In this document: positions 16,098 through 25,584 of the stretch, in pieces
How positions within the stretch are numbered: the first letter of the stretch is position 1
Layout of the letters: each line of letters begins with the position of its first letter
Notes under the pieces: model-generated
What the model was told of the DNA's origin: nothing
Seen by the model: the letters and a program-made list of their open reading frames with translations, nothing else
The model's database searches: none
Assembly (NCBI GenBank): GCA_012729225.1
Contig: JAAYDO010000177.1
Location: 1 to 32,534, forward strand
DNA from: Bacteroidales bacterium
GTDB lineage: Bacteria; Bacteroidota; Bacteroidia; Bacteroidales; Bacteroidaceae
Direction of reading: 5' to 3'
Length of the DNA: 32,534 nucleotides
Position numbers and translations under genes: made by a program

Positions 16098-17225
16098 GTG
16101 GATGCTCAAGAAACGCTCCATACGATAGCCCTTACCAAACTCGGCAAACTGAGCCTGTTGAACCAGCATGTACTCATGCAAAAATACGGTTCGGCACAAG
16201 AGGTGTTTGCCCACACAAAGGACATCTTGAAGAGTGGAAAAGTCACCGACAGGGTGAAGACAGCCTTTGCTCATGCAGAAGAAGCACTGCACGAAGCGGA
16301 GCAAGAGATGGATGTACTGACCCAAAAGAACATCACTCCCTTGGTTCTGAATGCAGAGGATTATCCCCAACGATTAAAGGAATGTCCTGACGCACCGCTG
16401 GTTCTATACCTCTGTGGCAACATCAATCTGAACACCTCTCGTTTCATCACAATCATTGGTACACGTAAATGCACCGAATACGGAAGGGAACTGTGCAGTA
16501 ACTTTGTGGCAAACTTAAAGCAGTACGTGCCCGATGCAGTCATTGTGAGTGGATTGGCCTACGGTATTGACATCTGTGCACATCGAGCCGCCCTCGACAA
16601 TGGCATGCCCACTGTGGGTGTTTTGGCACATGGATTGGACATGATTTATCCCACCGTACACAGAGGCACAGCAAGTCAAATGGTGCACTCAGGAGGAGGC
16701 TTGCTAACAGAATTTCCGCTGGACACCAAACTCGAGAGACACCAGTTCGTGCAGCGCAACCGCATTGTGGCAGGCATGAGCGATGCGTGCGTGGTGGTGG
16801 AGAGTTCTTCCAAAGGAGGTTCACTGATCACTGCAGGCTTGGCTTTCGATTACAATCGTGATGTCTTTGCCTTCCCTGGTCGTGTGTATGACAACGAAAG
16901 TGCAGGATGCCACCACCTTATCACCAAACAAAAAGCCACCCTCATCACAAGCGCAGAAGATTTCGTAGAGGCTATGGGATGGTCTTCCCCTCCTCAGAAA
17001 GAGAACAACCTCAAGGCAATCCAGCAAGAACTGTTTCCCAATCTCAACGAGGAAGAGCAGTTGATCGTGAATGTTCTGAAACAAACAGAAGACAAGCATG
17101 TGAACCAACTTGTCATTGAAACCAACATACCCTATTCACGCACTGTAATGGTTCTCTTTGACTTAGAGATGAAAGGTGTGGTGAAAGAGTTAGGCGGTGC
17201 AAGATACAGGCTTGTCCGCAAGTGA
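16098..17225 (+). CDS. dprA: DNA processing protein DprA/Smf
   Basis: This 375-residue protein loads RecA on incoming single-stranded DNA during natural transformation and is widespread even in bacteria not known to be competent. The start is a GTG: an in-frame stop at 16077 and no ATG before residue 27 leave few alternatives, and the N-terminal ETLHTIALTKL fits the SAM-like domain (1-65). The Rossmann-like domain (about 80-290) has IGTRKCTEYG (120-129), VSGLAYGID (150-158) and QRNRIVAGMSDACVVVE. A winged-helix C-terminus (about 315-375) is present, so the protein is full length. Confidence 0.95.
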   Translation: MDAQETLHTIALTKLGKLSLLNQHVLMQKYGSAQEVFAHTKDILKSGKVTDRVKTAFAHAEEALHEAEQEMDVLTQKNITPLVLNAEDYPQRLKECPDAPLVLYLCGNINLNTSRFITIIGTRKCTEYGRELCSNFVANLKQYVPDAVIVSGLAYGIDICAHRAALDNGMPTVGVLAHGLDMIYPTVHRGTASQMVHSGGGLLTEFPLDTKLERHQFVQRNRIVAGMSDACVVVESSSKGGSLITAGLAFDYNRDVFAFPGRVYDNESAGCHHLITKQKATLITSAEDFVEAMGWSSPPQKENNLKAIQQELFPNLNEEEQLIVNVLKQTEDKHVNQLVIETNIPYSRTVMVLFDLEMKGVVKELGGARYRLVRK

Positions 17226-17487
17226 AAGGAAAAAGCGAACGACGAATACAAACCTCTTGAAGCAACGAGAACAAATCCTGATCTCATTAGAGGCAATGCT
17301 GAATCGTGGCAAGAGAACTTGATGGTGTGGCATCATCATTGGTCATATTGGTTTCAGCATGCTACAAACCAACATGAGTTCTATAAAGGTATGATGCACC
17401 TCTCTTATTGTTAGGGAGAGCAAACAAAGAATCATGTGTGAGAGAATGAAATAGCATGGATTTTCCTTCCGATCGACATCTCAAATG
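17226..17487. other. Intergenic stretch without a recognisable gene (left part)
   Basis: Between the ends of dprA (plus) and the ABC exporter (minus). I see no plausible reading frame. One weak hairpin, CTCTC/GAGAG around 17400-17422, might serve as a terminator, but it lacks a proper T run. Confidence 0.4.
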
Positions 17488-17597
17488 ATGGAAGCATGTT
17501 TCATGCTCCAACGAACAATGGTGCGATGGCCAACGAACAATGCTTCAAGTGCTCATGAACAATGGTGCAATGCCTCATGAACCATGCGTGCGTTTTC
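17488..17597. repeat. 22-bp-period repeat array B (inverted partner of 32078-32182)
   Basis: Cores AACGAACAATG (17510, 17532), CATGAACAATG (17554) and CATGAACCATG (17576) are exactly 22 bases apart. A weaker core ATGGAAGCATG sits at 17488. The 11-base halves between cores vary. In reverse complement the array matches the one near 32.1 kb in register, including the halves CTTCAAGTGCT and GTGCGATGGCC and the flank ATGCGTGCGTTT. There are no long spacers, so it is not a CRISPR. It lies between convergent genes. Confidence 0.75.
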
Positions 17598-17874
17598 CTC
17601 TTGCAAGCATAGAGTCCTCACAATTGTATAATTTATTGAATACAAAGAAGATATAATGATTCTCCCGAGTCAGCATGGGATCATTCACATTCTTGAATGA
17701 GTTGCCAATCGACAAAACCTGACAGAATCACTTTTCCCTTCTTCCACAACAGGAAAATTCAGATAAACACACCAGGGATTTTGAGAAAAAAATGAAAGAG
17801 ACGAGCATGACAGATGTGCCCAACAATCAAAACAAACTGCTCCAGTCCTCTTCTTTCCTCAGGAGAGGTTTTCT
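17598..17874. other. Intergenic stretch without a recognisable gene (right part)
   Basis: This is the region downstream of the ABC exporter stop. No reading frame or strong terminator was recognised. An imperfect CCTC/GAGG pairing near 17845-17868 lies just after the stop on the minus strand but lacks a T tract. Confidence 0.4.
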
Positions 17875-19716
17875 CTACAATGCCTGCATGTCATTCAACT
17901 TTTTATAATAGCCATTCATCGCAATGAGTTCCTCGTGAGTGCCACGCTCCACAATCTCGCCCTCATGAAGCACATAAATCTCATTCGCATTCTTGATGGT
18001 AGAGAGTCTGTGAGCAATGGCAATGGTTGTGCGCGACTTCATCAACTTTTCCAAGGCATCCTGAACCAATCGTTCACTCTCCGTGTCAAGCGCAGATGTG
18101 GCCTCATCGAGAATGAGGATTGGGGGATTCTTCAAGATGGCACGGGCGATGGAAATGCGCTGACGCTGACCTCCTGAGAGACGACCTCCACGGTCGCCTA
18201 CATTGGTCTGGTAGCCATTCTCCATTTCCATGATGAAATCGTGAGCATTGGCTATCTTTGCTGCAGCCTCCACTTGTTCCTGTGTTGCGTTGTCCACACC
18301 AAAGGCGATATTGTTGAAGACGGTATCGTTGAAGAGGATCGCCTCCTGATTCACATTTCCTATCAGGCTTCTCAAAGCATGGAGAGAGAGATGACGCACA
18401 TCCTCACCATCAATCTTGATTGCTCCTGATGTGACATCATGATAACGAGGGATGAGATCCACCAAAGTGCTCTTTCCCGAACCCGACTGTCCCACAAGAG
18501 CGATGGTTTGCCCCTTCTTGATGTTGAGATTGATGTGGTGAAGCACTTCCTGTCCTGAATCGGTGTAGGAAAAGCACACGTCATCCAACTGAATAGAATC
18601 CTTCAGACTTTCAATCTTCCGAGGATTTGCAACCTCCTTGATATTGTTCTCTGCCTTTAGAATCTTATTGATTCGTTCCATAGAAGCCAAACCCTTCTGG
18701 ATGCTGTAACCAGCCTTGGAGAGATCCTTGATAGGCTGTAAGATAGAATAAAGCATGACCAGATAGAAGATGAAGTCGCTGGCCTGGAAAGAGGCACTGC
18801 CTGAAAAGATGAGATAGCCACCAAACCAAAGGACAATCACAATCATACACGTGCCTAAGAATTCGCTGACAGGATGAGCGGCAGACTGACGGATGGCTAC
18901 CTTCATGGCTGCATTGCGGTATTCGTTATTGACTTTCTCAAAACGACTCTCCATCTTACGTTCAGCAATAAAGGCTTTGATGATGCGCAGTCCACCCAGC
19001 GTTTCCTCTATCTGACTGATGCCATCACTCCACTTTGACTGAGCAAACAAAGAACTGGACTTCAACCTCTTGCCTATACGTCCTATGCCTCCAGCCAGGA
19101 TTGGAACGACAAGCAACGTGAAGAGTGTGAGTTCCCACGACATGCCAAAGAGAATTCCTACATAGACAATGATGAAGATAGGGTTTTTGATAATCATGTC
19201 AAGCGAGGAAGAGATGCTGGCATCAATCTCATTCACATCAGTTGATACACGGGCGAGGATGTCGCCCTTTCTTTCCTCCGAAAAGAAGGAAAGAGGAAGA
19301 GAAAGAATCTTGCGGTAAATATCCACACGAATATCTCGGATGATGCCTGTACGAAGGGGCATGAGACAAGCCGACCCTCCAAAATAGGCTGCTGTCTTAA
19401 AGAGCGTGAGCACTGCCAGCAAGACACCAAGAATGAGCAACGTGGTGGAAGGTCCTTGCGTATCAACCAACAACTGAGAATAGTAATAGCCATTGTTCTT
19501 AGCAACATCCACGAATTGGTCGATACTATCTGCTTTCCATTCCATCAACTCATAACTTTCTGTATTGACCTTGAAGAGAATCTGCAAGATAGGAATGAGG
19601 ACAGAGAAAGAAAACACATTGAATATAGCTGCCAACACATTCAAGCCGAATGTGCCTACGATATATCCCTTGTAGCGAGCAAAGTACTTGCCCATCTGCT
19701 GGTAGAATTCCTTCAT
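17875..19716 (-). CDS. ABC exporter, MsbA-like half-transporter (TMD-NBD fusion)
   Basis: A 613-residue fused permease-ATPase that works as a homodimer in the inner membrane to export lipids, lipid-linked molecules or drugs. Residues 1-345 hold six membrane helices, with a long first periplasmic loop (about 50-95). The ATPase domain has Walker A GQSGSGKST near residue 405, the signature LSGGQRQR near 515, Walker B ILILDEATSALD near 532 and the switch His in IAHRLST near 571. The substrate is not readable from sequence; MsbA (lipid A flipping) is one possibility among several. It is the third gene of a minus-strand operon, 9 bases after sufE. Confidence 0.92.
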   Translation of the reverse strand: MKEFYQQMGKYFARYKGYIVGTFGLNVLAAIFNVFSFSVLIPILQILFKVNTESYELMEWKADSIDQFVDVAKNNGYYYSQLLVDTQGPSTTLLILGVLLAVLTLFKTAAYFGGSACLMPLRTGIIRDIRVDIYRKILSLPLSFFSEERKGDILARVSTDVNEIDASISSSLDMIIKNPIFIIVYVGILFGMSWELTLFTLLVVPILAGGIGRIGKRLKSSSLFAQSKWSDGISQIEETLGGLRIIKAFIAERKMESRFEKVNNEYRNAAMKVAIRQSAAHPVSEFLGTCMIVIVLWFGGYLIFSGSASFQASDFIFYLVMLYSILQPIKDLSKAGYSIQKGLASMERINKILKAENNIKEVANPRKIESLKDSIQLDDVCFSYTDSGQEVLHHINLNIKKGQTIALVGQSGSGKSTLVDLIPRYHDVTSGAIKIDGEDVRHLSLHALRSLIGNVNQEAILFNDTVFNNIAFGVDNATQEQVEAAAKIANAHDFIMEMENGYQTNVGDRGGRLSGGQRQRISIARAILKNPPILILDEATSALDTESERLVQDALEKLMKSRTTIAIAHRLSTIKNANEIYVLHEGEIVERGTHEELIAMNGYYKKLNDMQAL

Positions 19717-19725
19717 GCGGTGTGT

Positions 19726-20154
19726 TTAACTGTTCAACTTTGCCTGAAAAGCCATGGCGTATAACTTCATCTGCTTGAGCATTGCCACAAGACCATTGCT
19801 ACGAGTGGGAGAAAGATGTTCTTTCAAGCCAATCTCTTCTATGAAATGCAGGTCGGCTGAGAGAATTTCCTCTGGAGTGTGGTTGTCCAACACTCGGATG
19901 AGTAAGGATACAATGCCTTTCACAATGAGCGCATCACTTTCTGCCTGGAAATGTATCTTTCCTTCTGGAGTCAAGTCGGCCTGTAGCCACACACGGCTTT
20001 GACAACCATCAATGAGATTACTCTCCACCTTATACTGGACAGGCAGTGGCTCTTGCTCGCTGCCTAAATCAATCAACATCTGATATTTGTCCATCCAATC
20101 ATCGAAGCCCTCAAACTCCTCGATTACCTCTTGCTGTATTTCTTCTATTGTCAT
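19726..20154 (-). CDS. sufE: SufE family cysteine desulfuration protein
   Basis: A 142-residue sulfur acceptor that takes persulfide sulfur from the desulfurase SufS and passes it to the Fe-S scaffold. The conserved motif NLIDGCQSRVW places the sulfur-accepting Cys at residue 51, the same number as in E. coli SufE. The C-terminal LKEHLSPTRSNGLVAMLKQMK is also family-typical. The gene is separate from any other suf gene in view, and lies 10 bases after the cyclase-like gene and 9 bases before the ABC exporter, so all three are probably on one transcript. Confidence 0.94.
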   Translation of the reverse strand: MTIEEIQQEVIEEFEGFDDWMDKYQMLIDLGSEQEPLPVQYKVESNLIDGCQSRVWLQADLTPEGKIHFQAESDALIVKGIVSLLIRVLDNHTPEEILSADLHFIEEIGLKEHLSPTRSNGLVAMLKQMKLYAMAFQAKLNS

Positions 20155-20164
20155 TTTTATCTTA

Positions 20165-21136
20165 TCATTTTTGTTCTGTAAAAATCACCTCAAGCATGGT
20201 TTGTCCAACTGCCTTCAATACTGCTTTGTCGATATTCTCCATGGTATCATAAATCGTATGCCACGTGGAAGGGAATCCACCTTTTTCCTTGTCTGAGCCT
20301 ATCACATCAATGCAAGGTATGCCACCCCGATTCACCTGAAGATGATCGTCTGTGATTGCCCCGCCCTTATCTTCATAACTAAAGTATTTCCCATAGCCAA
20401 TGCGATGGGCTGCGCCCCACACTTTATCGACTACTGCTGGAGCATAGGCCATGGAATATTGCTCACGGTAGAACACCGTGTTGCGACCACCCACCATATC
20501 AAGATTGATGCCATAGCGAGCCGTGTAACCATCCACATGACGAATGCCTGACCAATACTGGCTGCCCAAACACCAAGAGCTTTCATTGGCAGAGCCTGAC
20601 TCACCGCTGTCTTCTGCATCCCAACAGATAAAATCAACACCTATCTGCACCTTGTTGGAGTCTGCCTGCAACTGTAATTGACGGGCTATCTCTATCATGA
20701 CACCAATAGAGCTGGCACCATCATTGGCTGCAAGCACTGGCGTGTTGTGGTTTGCCTCTTCAGGATCATTATCTGCCCACTGCCTGCTGTCCCAGTGACC
20801 AGAGATGAGGATTCGCTCTGCCGCTTCTGGATTGAAGGAAGCGATGATGTTACGCATCTTGATAGGTGTACCATCATATAATTTTGAATCTGCGTATTGA
20901 TCATAAATTGTCAATCCAAAGCCTTTGAACTTCTGTGCAATATACTCTCCACAAGAATCGTGGGCCGCACTATTCATGATACGCGGACCAAAAGCACACT
21001 GGTTCTCCATATAAGCATAGGCTGAATCCACACAAAATTCTGGAGCAGGAGATACATAATCAGTGGTATGATTCTTCACTTCTTTGCAACCCGTCATCAA
21101 CAGTGGAATGAACAATAAATATAAAATTTTCCTCAT
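20165..21136 (-). CDS. M28-family glutaminyl-peptide cyclotransferase-like lipoprotein
   Basis: This 323-residue lipoprotein has signal MRKILYLLFIPLLMTGC and lipidated Cys17. The fold is that of M28 zinc peptidases, closest in pattern to animal-type glutaminyl cyclases, which convert N-terminal Gln into pyroglutamate. Key residues are His114 in GHWDSR, Asp139 in AANDGASS, the acidic pair Glu175-Asp176 in WDAED, NLDMVGG (211-217), ITDDH (261-265) and His293 in STWHT. Asp139, Asp176 and His293 fit the single zinc site of cyclases. Several exported proteins in the window begin with Gln after the signal site. An aminopeptidase cannot be fully excluded. It is the first gene of the operon with sufE and the exporter. 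Confidence 0.85.
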   Translation of the reverse strand: MRKILYLLFIPLLMTGCKEVKNHTTDYVSPAPEFCVDSAYAYMENQCAFGPRIMNSAAHDSCGEYIAQKFKGFGLTIYDQYADSKLYDGTPIKMRNIIASFNPEAAERILISGHWDSRQWADNDPEEANHNTPVLAANDGASSIGVMIEIARQLQLQADSNKVQIGVDFICWDAEDSGESGSANESSWCLGSQYWSGIRHVDGYTARYGINLDMVGGRNTVFYREQYSMAYAPAVVDKVWGAAHRIGYGKYFSYEDKGGAITDDHLQVNRGGIPCIDVIGSDKEKGGFPSTWHTIYDTMENIDKAVLKAVGQTMLEVIFTEQK

Positions 21137-21156
21137 GTCATATGATTTTAAGCATG

Positions 21157-21164
21157 CAAAGGTA
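21157..21164 (-). promoter_or_regulatory. Promoter -7 box for the cyclase-sufE-exporter operon
   Basis: On the minus strand TACCTTTG matches the TAnnTTTG box. No clear TTTG is seen at the standard distance. The leader would be only about 14 bases before the ATG at 21136. Confidence 0.55.
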
Positions 21165-21227
21165 GTGATTTTCCTTGAAATAATGTAAGTTAGCGTCCAT
21201 TCTTTCTTTTTCTTGCTAAAAAATACC

Positions 21228-21235
21228 TACCTTTG
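21228..21235 (+). promoter_or_regulatory. Promoter -7 box for purL
   Basis: TACCTTTG, with a loose TTTC 21 bases upstream. It is the same octamer as the divergent promoter, 64 bases away on the other strand. Transcription would start near 21242, giving a short leader to the ATG at 21262. No PurR-like site or riboswitch fits in the space. Confidence 0.6.
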
Positions 21236-21261
21236 CAGACAAATTTCATATCCTCAACTTT

Positions 21262-24200
21262 ATGATATACTTTTTTAGAACTGCAGCAGATAGCGTGATA
21301 GCTACTCAGGTTGATCACAAATTGACCGCTGATGAAACCAAAGAGCTTTGTTGGCTTTATGGTGAAGCTCAGCCAGAAGATGAAAACAAATTGAAGGGAT
21401 TTTTCGTGGGTCCACGTCGTGAAATGATTACCCCTTGGAGTACCAATGCGGTAGAAATCACACAAAACATGGCTATCAATGGCGTGCAGCGCATTGAGGA
21501 ATACTTTCCCGTAGATGACGAAAATGCCGAGCATGACCCTATGTTGCAACGCATGTACGAAGGATTGAACCAGGAAATCTTCACAGTAAATATTGAACCT
21601 GCCCCCATTCTTTATATTGAGAATCTGGAGGAATACAACGAGCAAGAAGGTCTTGCCCTCTCGCCCGAAGAAATTGACTACCTGAAGAAGGTGGAAGGTC
21701 AGTTAGGCAGAAAACTCACCGACTCTGAAGTGTTCGGCTTTGCACAGATAAACTCAGAACATTGTCGCCATAAGATTTTTGGCGGAACGTTTATCATTGA
21801 TGGCGAGGAGAGAGAGAGTTCTCTCTTCCAGATGATTAAGAAGACCACCCAAGAGAATCCCAATAAGATCCTGTCTGCCTACAAGGACAATGTAGCATTC
21901 AGCCAAGGTCCTGTCGTGGAGCAGTTTGCACCAGCAGACCATTCAACCAGCGATTACTTTGAGGTGAAGGACATAGAGTCTGTCATCTCTCTGAAGGCAG
22001 AAACTCATAACTTCCCTACGACTGTAGAGCCTTTCAACGGTGCTGCTACAGGCACAGGTGGTGAGATTCGCGACCGTATGGGCGGTGGTGTAGGCAGTTG
22101 GCCTATTGCTGGTACTGCTGTTTACATGACCAGTTATCCCCGCAATGGCGTTGCACCTTCTCAGCCACACAGCTATGCGAAGTGGACAAAATCTGACAAG
22201 GAAGGCGACATCCGTCCCTGGGAGGAAGTTTTACCTATCCGCCAGTGGTTGTATCAGACCCCAGAACAGATACTGATTAAGGCATCAAATGGTGCCAGTG
22301 ACTTTGGAAACAAGTTTGGTCAGCCACTGATTTGTGGCTCTGTGCTCACATTCGAGCATGGGGAGAAGCAGGATGAAACAACTGAGCAATATGGTTATGA
22401 CAAGGTTATCATGCTGGCTGGCGGTGTGGGTTATGGCACAAAGCGTGACTGCTTGAAGGGTACTCCTGAGAAAGGCAACAAGATTGTCGTTGTGGGTGGT
22501 GACAACTACCGCATCGGCTTGGGTGGCGGATCTGTTTCCTCTGTAGATACAGGTCGTTACTCTTCTGGTATTGAGTTGAATGCAGTTCAGCGCGCCAACC
22601 CAGAGATGCAGAAACGTGCCAACAACTTGGTTCGTGCTCTATGTGAGGAAGATGTAAATCCTGTCGTTAGTATTCACGACCACGGTTCTGCAGGTCACGT
22701 GAACTGTCTCTCAGAATTGGTAGAGGAATGTGGTGGTCTTATTGACATGACCAAACTTCCCATTGGTGACAAAACTTTGTCCTCAAAGGAAATCATTGCC
22801 AACGAAAGTCAGGAGCGCATGGGCTTGCTCATTGACGAAAAGCATATTGAGCATGTGCGTCAGATTGCAGAACGTGAGCGCGCACCTCTATATGTAGTGG
22901 GTGAAACAACTGGCGATGCTCACTTTGTATTCCAGCAGGGTGACGGTGTTCGTCCTTTCGACCTTGATGTGGCTCAGATGTTTGGTCATTCCCCAAAGAC
23001 CTACATGCGTGATGAAACAACAGTACGCACATACGAAGATGCTACTTATTCATATCAAGAGATAGAGACATACCTGAAGAATGTGCTTCAACTTGAGGCG
23101 GTGGCTTGTAAGGATTGGCTGACCAACAAGGTGGACCGTTCTGTGACAGGCAAGATTGCCCGCCAGCAATGTCAGGGTGAGATTCAATTGCCTTTGAGCG
23201 ATTGCGGTGTTGTGGCTCTCGACTACCGTGGCGAAAAGGGTATCGCAACCGCTATCGGACATGCTCCACAGGCAGGTCTGGCAGACCCCGCAGCAGGTTC
23301 TGTGCTATCTGTGGCAGAGTCATTGACCAACATCGTGTGGGCTCCAATGGCTGATGGACTTGATTCTGTAAGCCTTTCAGCTAACTGGATGTGGCCTTGT
23401 CGCTCACAGAAGGGCGAAGATGCACGCCTCTATCAAGGTGTGCAAGCTCTCAGTGATTTCTGTTGCGCTCTTCAGGTGAACGTGCCAACAGGTAAGGACT
23501 CATTGTCTATGACTCAGAAGTATCCTGATGGAAGCAAGATTGTTTCCCCTGGAACTGTGATTGTATCATCTGGTGGTGAGGTAGAAGACGTGAAGAAGGT
23601 AGTGAGCCCTGTCATGGTTTGCAATGCCAACACCACATTATATCATATAGACTTCTCTTTTGACACACTCAAGTTGGGTGGTTCTGCTTTTGCTCAGAGT
23701 CTGGGCAAGGTGGGCAGTGACGTGCCAACTGTAAAGAATCCCGAATATTTCCGTGACGCCTTCTTGGCTGTACAAGATTTGGTGAAAAAGGAACTTCTCA
23801 TGGCTGGTCATGACATCAGCGCAGGTGGTCTCATCACCACTCTCTTAGAGATGAACTTCGCCAACCAAAGAGGAGGTATGGAAGTAAACCTCAATGCCAT
23901 GAAGGAGAAAGACCCTGTGAAGTTGCTTTTTGCCGAGAATCCTGGTGTGGTGATTCAGGTGAGCAATGACAACAAGAAAGAGGTGGAAAAGATTCTTAAT
24001 GCCAATGGCGTAGGCTTCCTTGAGATAGGAAAGCCTATCGCTGAGCGTGAGGTTGTGGTGAAGAAGGATGGCAGAACACGTCGTTTCAACATTGATGAGA
24101 TGCGTGACATCTGGTATTCAACCTCTTACCGTCTTGACACGAAACAGTCTTTCAACGGTACAGCAAAGGAGCGTTTTGAGAACTATAAGAAGCAGCCCAT

Positions 24201-25047
24201 CGAGCATGAGTTCCCAGCAACATTTACAGGAACGATGAATCAATACGGCATCAGTGCGGATCGTCGTGAGCGTACAGGCATCAAGGCTGCTATCATCCGT
24301 GAGAAAGGCACGAATGGTGAACGTGAGATGGCATACTCACTCTATCTGGCTGGCTTTGATGTGAAGGATGTGATGATGACAGACCTCGTGAGTGGTCGTG
24401 AGACACTGGAAGACATCAACATGATTGTGTTCTGTGGTGGTTTCTCCAACTCAGACGTTCTGGGTTCAGCAAAAGGTTGGGCTGGCGCATTCCTCTTCAA
24501 CCCTAAAGCAAAGGCGGCTCTTGATGCGTTCTATGCACGCAAGGACACCTTATCACTGGGTATCTGCAACGGCTGCCAGTTGATGATAGAACTCGGTCTG
24601 ATTCATAACAATCATGCAGTAACAGACGCAAAAGACTATGCTCAAATGTTGCACAATGTCAGCCACAAGTTTGAGAGTGAGTTCATCTCACTCCAGATTC
24701 CAGAAAACAAGTCTGTGATGTTTGGTTCACTCAGCGGAAGCAAACTCGGCTTGTGGGTTGCTCATGGAGAAGGTCGCTTCCGTCTTCCAAAAGCAGAAAG
24801 CGAGTACAATATCGTGGCTAAGTATAATTACAGTGGCTACCCAGGCAACCCTAACGGTTCAGCATACGATGTGGCAGGTATTGCATCAACAGATGGTCGT
24901 CATCTTGCCATGATGCCACACTTGGAGCGTGCCATCTTCCCATGGCAGCAAGCAAACTATCCTGCTGATCGCTGTAATGACGAAGTAACTCCATGGATTG
25001 AGGCATTTGTCAATGCACGCAAGTGGGTTGAGGAAAGAATCAAATAA
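21262..25047 (+). CDS. purL: Phosphoribosylformylglycinamidine synthase (large PurL)
   Basis: This 1261-residue enzyme carries out step four of purine synthesis, turning FGAR plus glutamine and ATP into FGAM. It is the fused large form: an N-terminal PurS-like domain (1-150), a linker with LTDSEVFGFAQINSEHCRHKIFGG (about 166-190), two AIRS-type synthase halves (for example SLKAETHNFPTTVEPFNGAATGTGG, and DLMMAGHDISAGGL-like sequence near 855), and a C-terminal glutaminase. The glutaminase triad is visible: Cys1102 in GICNGCQ, and His1220 and Glu1222 in MMPHLER. Length is close to the 1295 of E. coli. It heads a long same-strand gene run and has its own promoter. Confidence 0.97.
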   Translation: MIYFFRTAADSVIATQVDHKLTADETKELCWLYGEAQPEDENKLKGFFVGPRREMITPWSTNAVEITQNMAINGVQRIEEYFPVDDENAEHDPMLQRMYEGLNQEIFTVNIEPAPILYIENLEEYNEQEGLALSPEEIDYLKKVEGQLGRKLTDSEVFGFAQINSEHCRHKIFGGTFIIDGEERESSLFQMIKKTTQENPNKILSAYKDNVAFSQGPVVEQFAPADHSTSDYFEVKDIESVISLKAETHNFPTTVEPFNGAATGTGGEIRDRMGGGVGSWPIAGTAVYMTSYPRNGVAPSQPHSYAKWTKSDKEGDIRPWEEVLPIRQWLYQTPEQILIKASNGASDFGNKFGQPLICGSVLTFEHGEKQDETTEQYGYDKVIMLAGGVGYGTKRDCLKGTPEKGNKIVVVGGDNYRIGLGGGSVSSVDTGRYSSGIELNAVQRANPEMQKRANNLVRALCEEDVNPVVSIHDHGSAGHVNCLSELVEECGGLIDMTKLPIGDKTLSSKEIIANESQERMGLLIDEKHIEHVRQIAERERAPLYVVGETTGDAHFVFQQGDGVRPFDLDVAQMFGHSPKTYMRDETTVRTYEDATYSYQEIETYLKNVLQLEAVACKDWLTNKVDRSVTGKIARQQCQGEIQLPLSDCGVVALDYRGEKGIATAIGHAPQAGLADPAAGSVLSVAESLTNIVWAPMADGLDSVSLSANWMWPCRSQKGEDARLYQGVQALSDFCCALQVNVPTGKDSLSMTQKYPDGSKIVSPGTVIVSSGGEVEDVKKVVSPVMVCNANTTLYHIDFSFDTLKLGGSAFAQSLGKVGSDVPTVKNPEYFRDAFLAVQDLVKKELLMAGHDISAGGLITTLLEMNFANQRGGMEVNLNAMKEKDPVKLLFAENPGVVIQVSNDNKKEVEKILNANGVGFLEIGKPIAEREVVVKKDGRTRRFNIDEMRDIWYSTSYRLDTKQSFNGTAKERFENYKKQPIEHEFPATFTGTMNQYGISADRRERTGIKAAIIREKGTNGEREMAYSLYLAGFDVKDVMMTDLVSGRETLEDINMIVFCGGFSNSDVLGSAKGWAGAFLFNPKAKAALDAFYARKDTLSLGICNGCQLMIELGLIHNNHAVTDAKDYAQMLHNVSHKFESEFISLQIPENKSVMFGSLSGSKLGLWVAHGEGRFRLPKAESEYNIVAKYNYSGYPGNPNGSAYDVAGIASTDGRHLAMMPHLERAIFPWQQANYPADRCNDEVTPWIEAFVNARKWVEERIK

Positions 25048-25050
25048 CTA

Positions 25051-25584
25051 ATGAGCATCTATACAGAGCTTTTTCTCACATTTGCAAAGATAGGAAGCTT
25101 CACATTTGGAGGTGGCTATGCCATGATTCAGATGATGGAGAAGGAGGTTGTGGACAAAAAACAATGGTTGAGCCATGAAGAATTCATGGACACAATGATT
25201 GTGGCTCAAAGTACTCCAGGACTTTTTGCCATCGACATGGCATCACACATAGGACTGAAGATCAAGGGAGTGGCAGGTGGTGTGGTAGGCGCACTTGCTG
25301 TTGCCATTCCCTCCATCATAGCCATTCTGCTCATCGCTATCTTCTTTCAAGAATTCAAAGACAACATTTATGTAGAGAAGATCTTCATGGGTGTTCGTCC
25401 CTGTGTGGTAGCACTAATTCTGGCTCCATGCTTCGGCATGGCAAAAAAGGCTAAGTTCAACAAGTACAACTGGTGGATACCAATAGTGACAGCAGTTTTG
25501 ATTTCCGCTTTTGATGTTTCACCCATCTGGTGCATCCTTGTGGCAGGCATAGGCGGTTATATTTACGGGAGAATCAAGAAATGA
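25051..25584 (+). CDS. Chromate transporter family protein, first half
   Basis: A 177-residue inner-membrane protein of the CHR family in its short (single-domain) form. The N-terminal helix carries the family motif FTFGGGYAMIQMMEKEVV (about 17-34), followed by the STPGLFAIDMASHIG stretch. About five hydrophobic segments follow. Short CHR proteins normally occur as adjacent pairs working together, and the next gene is the partner, overlapping by four bases. Known members expel chromate, but the natural substrate in anaerobes is unknown. It begins three bases after the purL stop, so it is read from the purL transcript. Confidence 0.9.
   Translation: MSIYTELFLTFAKIGSFTFGGGYAMIQMMEKEVVDKKQWLSHEEFMDTMIVAQSTPGLFAIDMASHIGLKIKGVAGGVVGALAVAIPSIIAILLIAIFFQEFKDNIYVEKIFMGVRPCVVALILAPCFGMAKKAKFNKYNWWIPIVTAVLISAFDVSPIWCILVAGIGGYIYGRIKK

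Noticed and set aside
17488-17597. CRISPR array
   Set aside because: The repeat unit is 22 bases with only 11 bases between cores, the cores drift, the variable halves are partly shared with the second array, and no cas gene is in the window.
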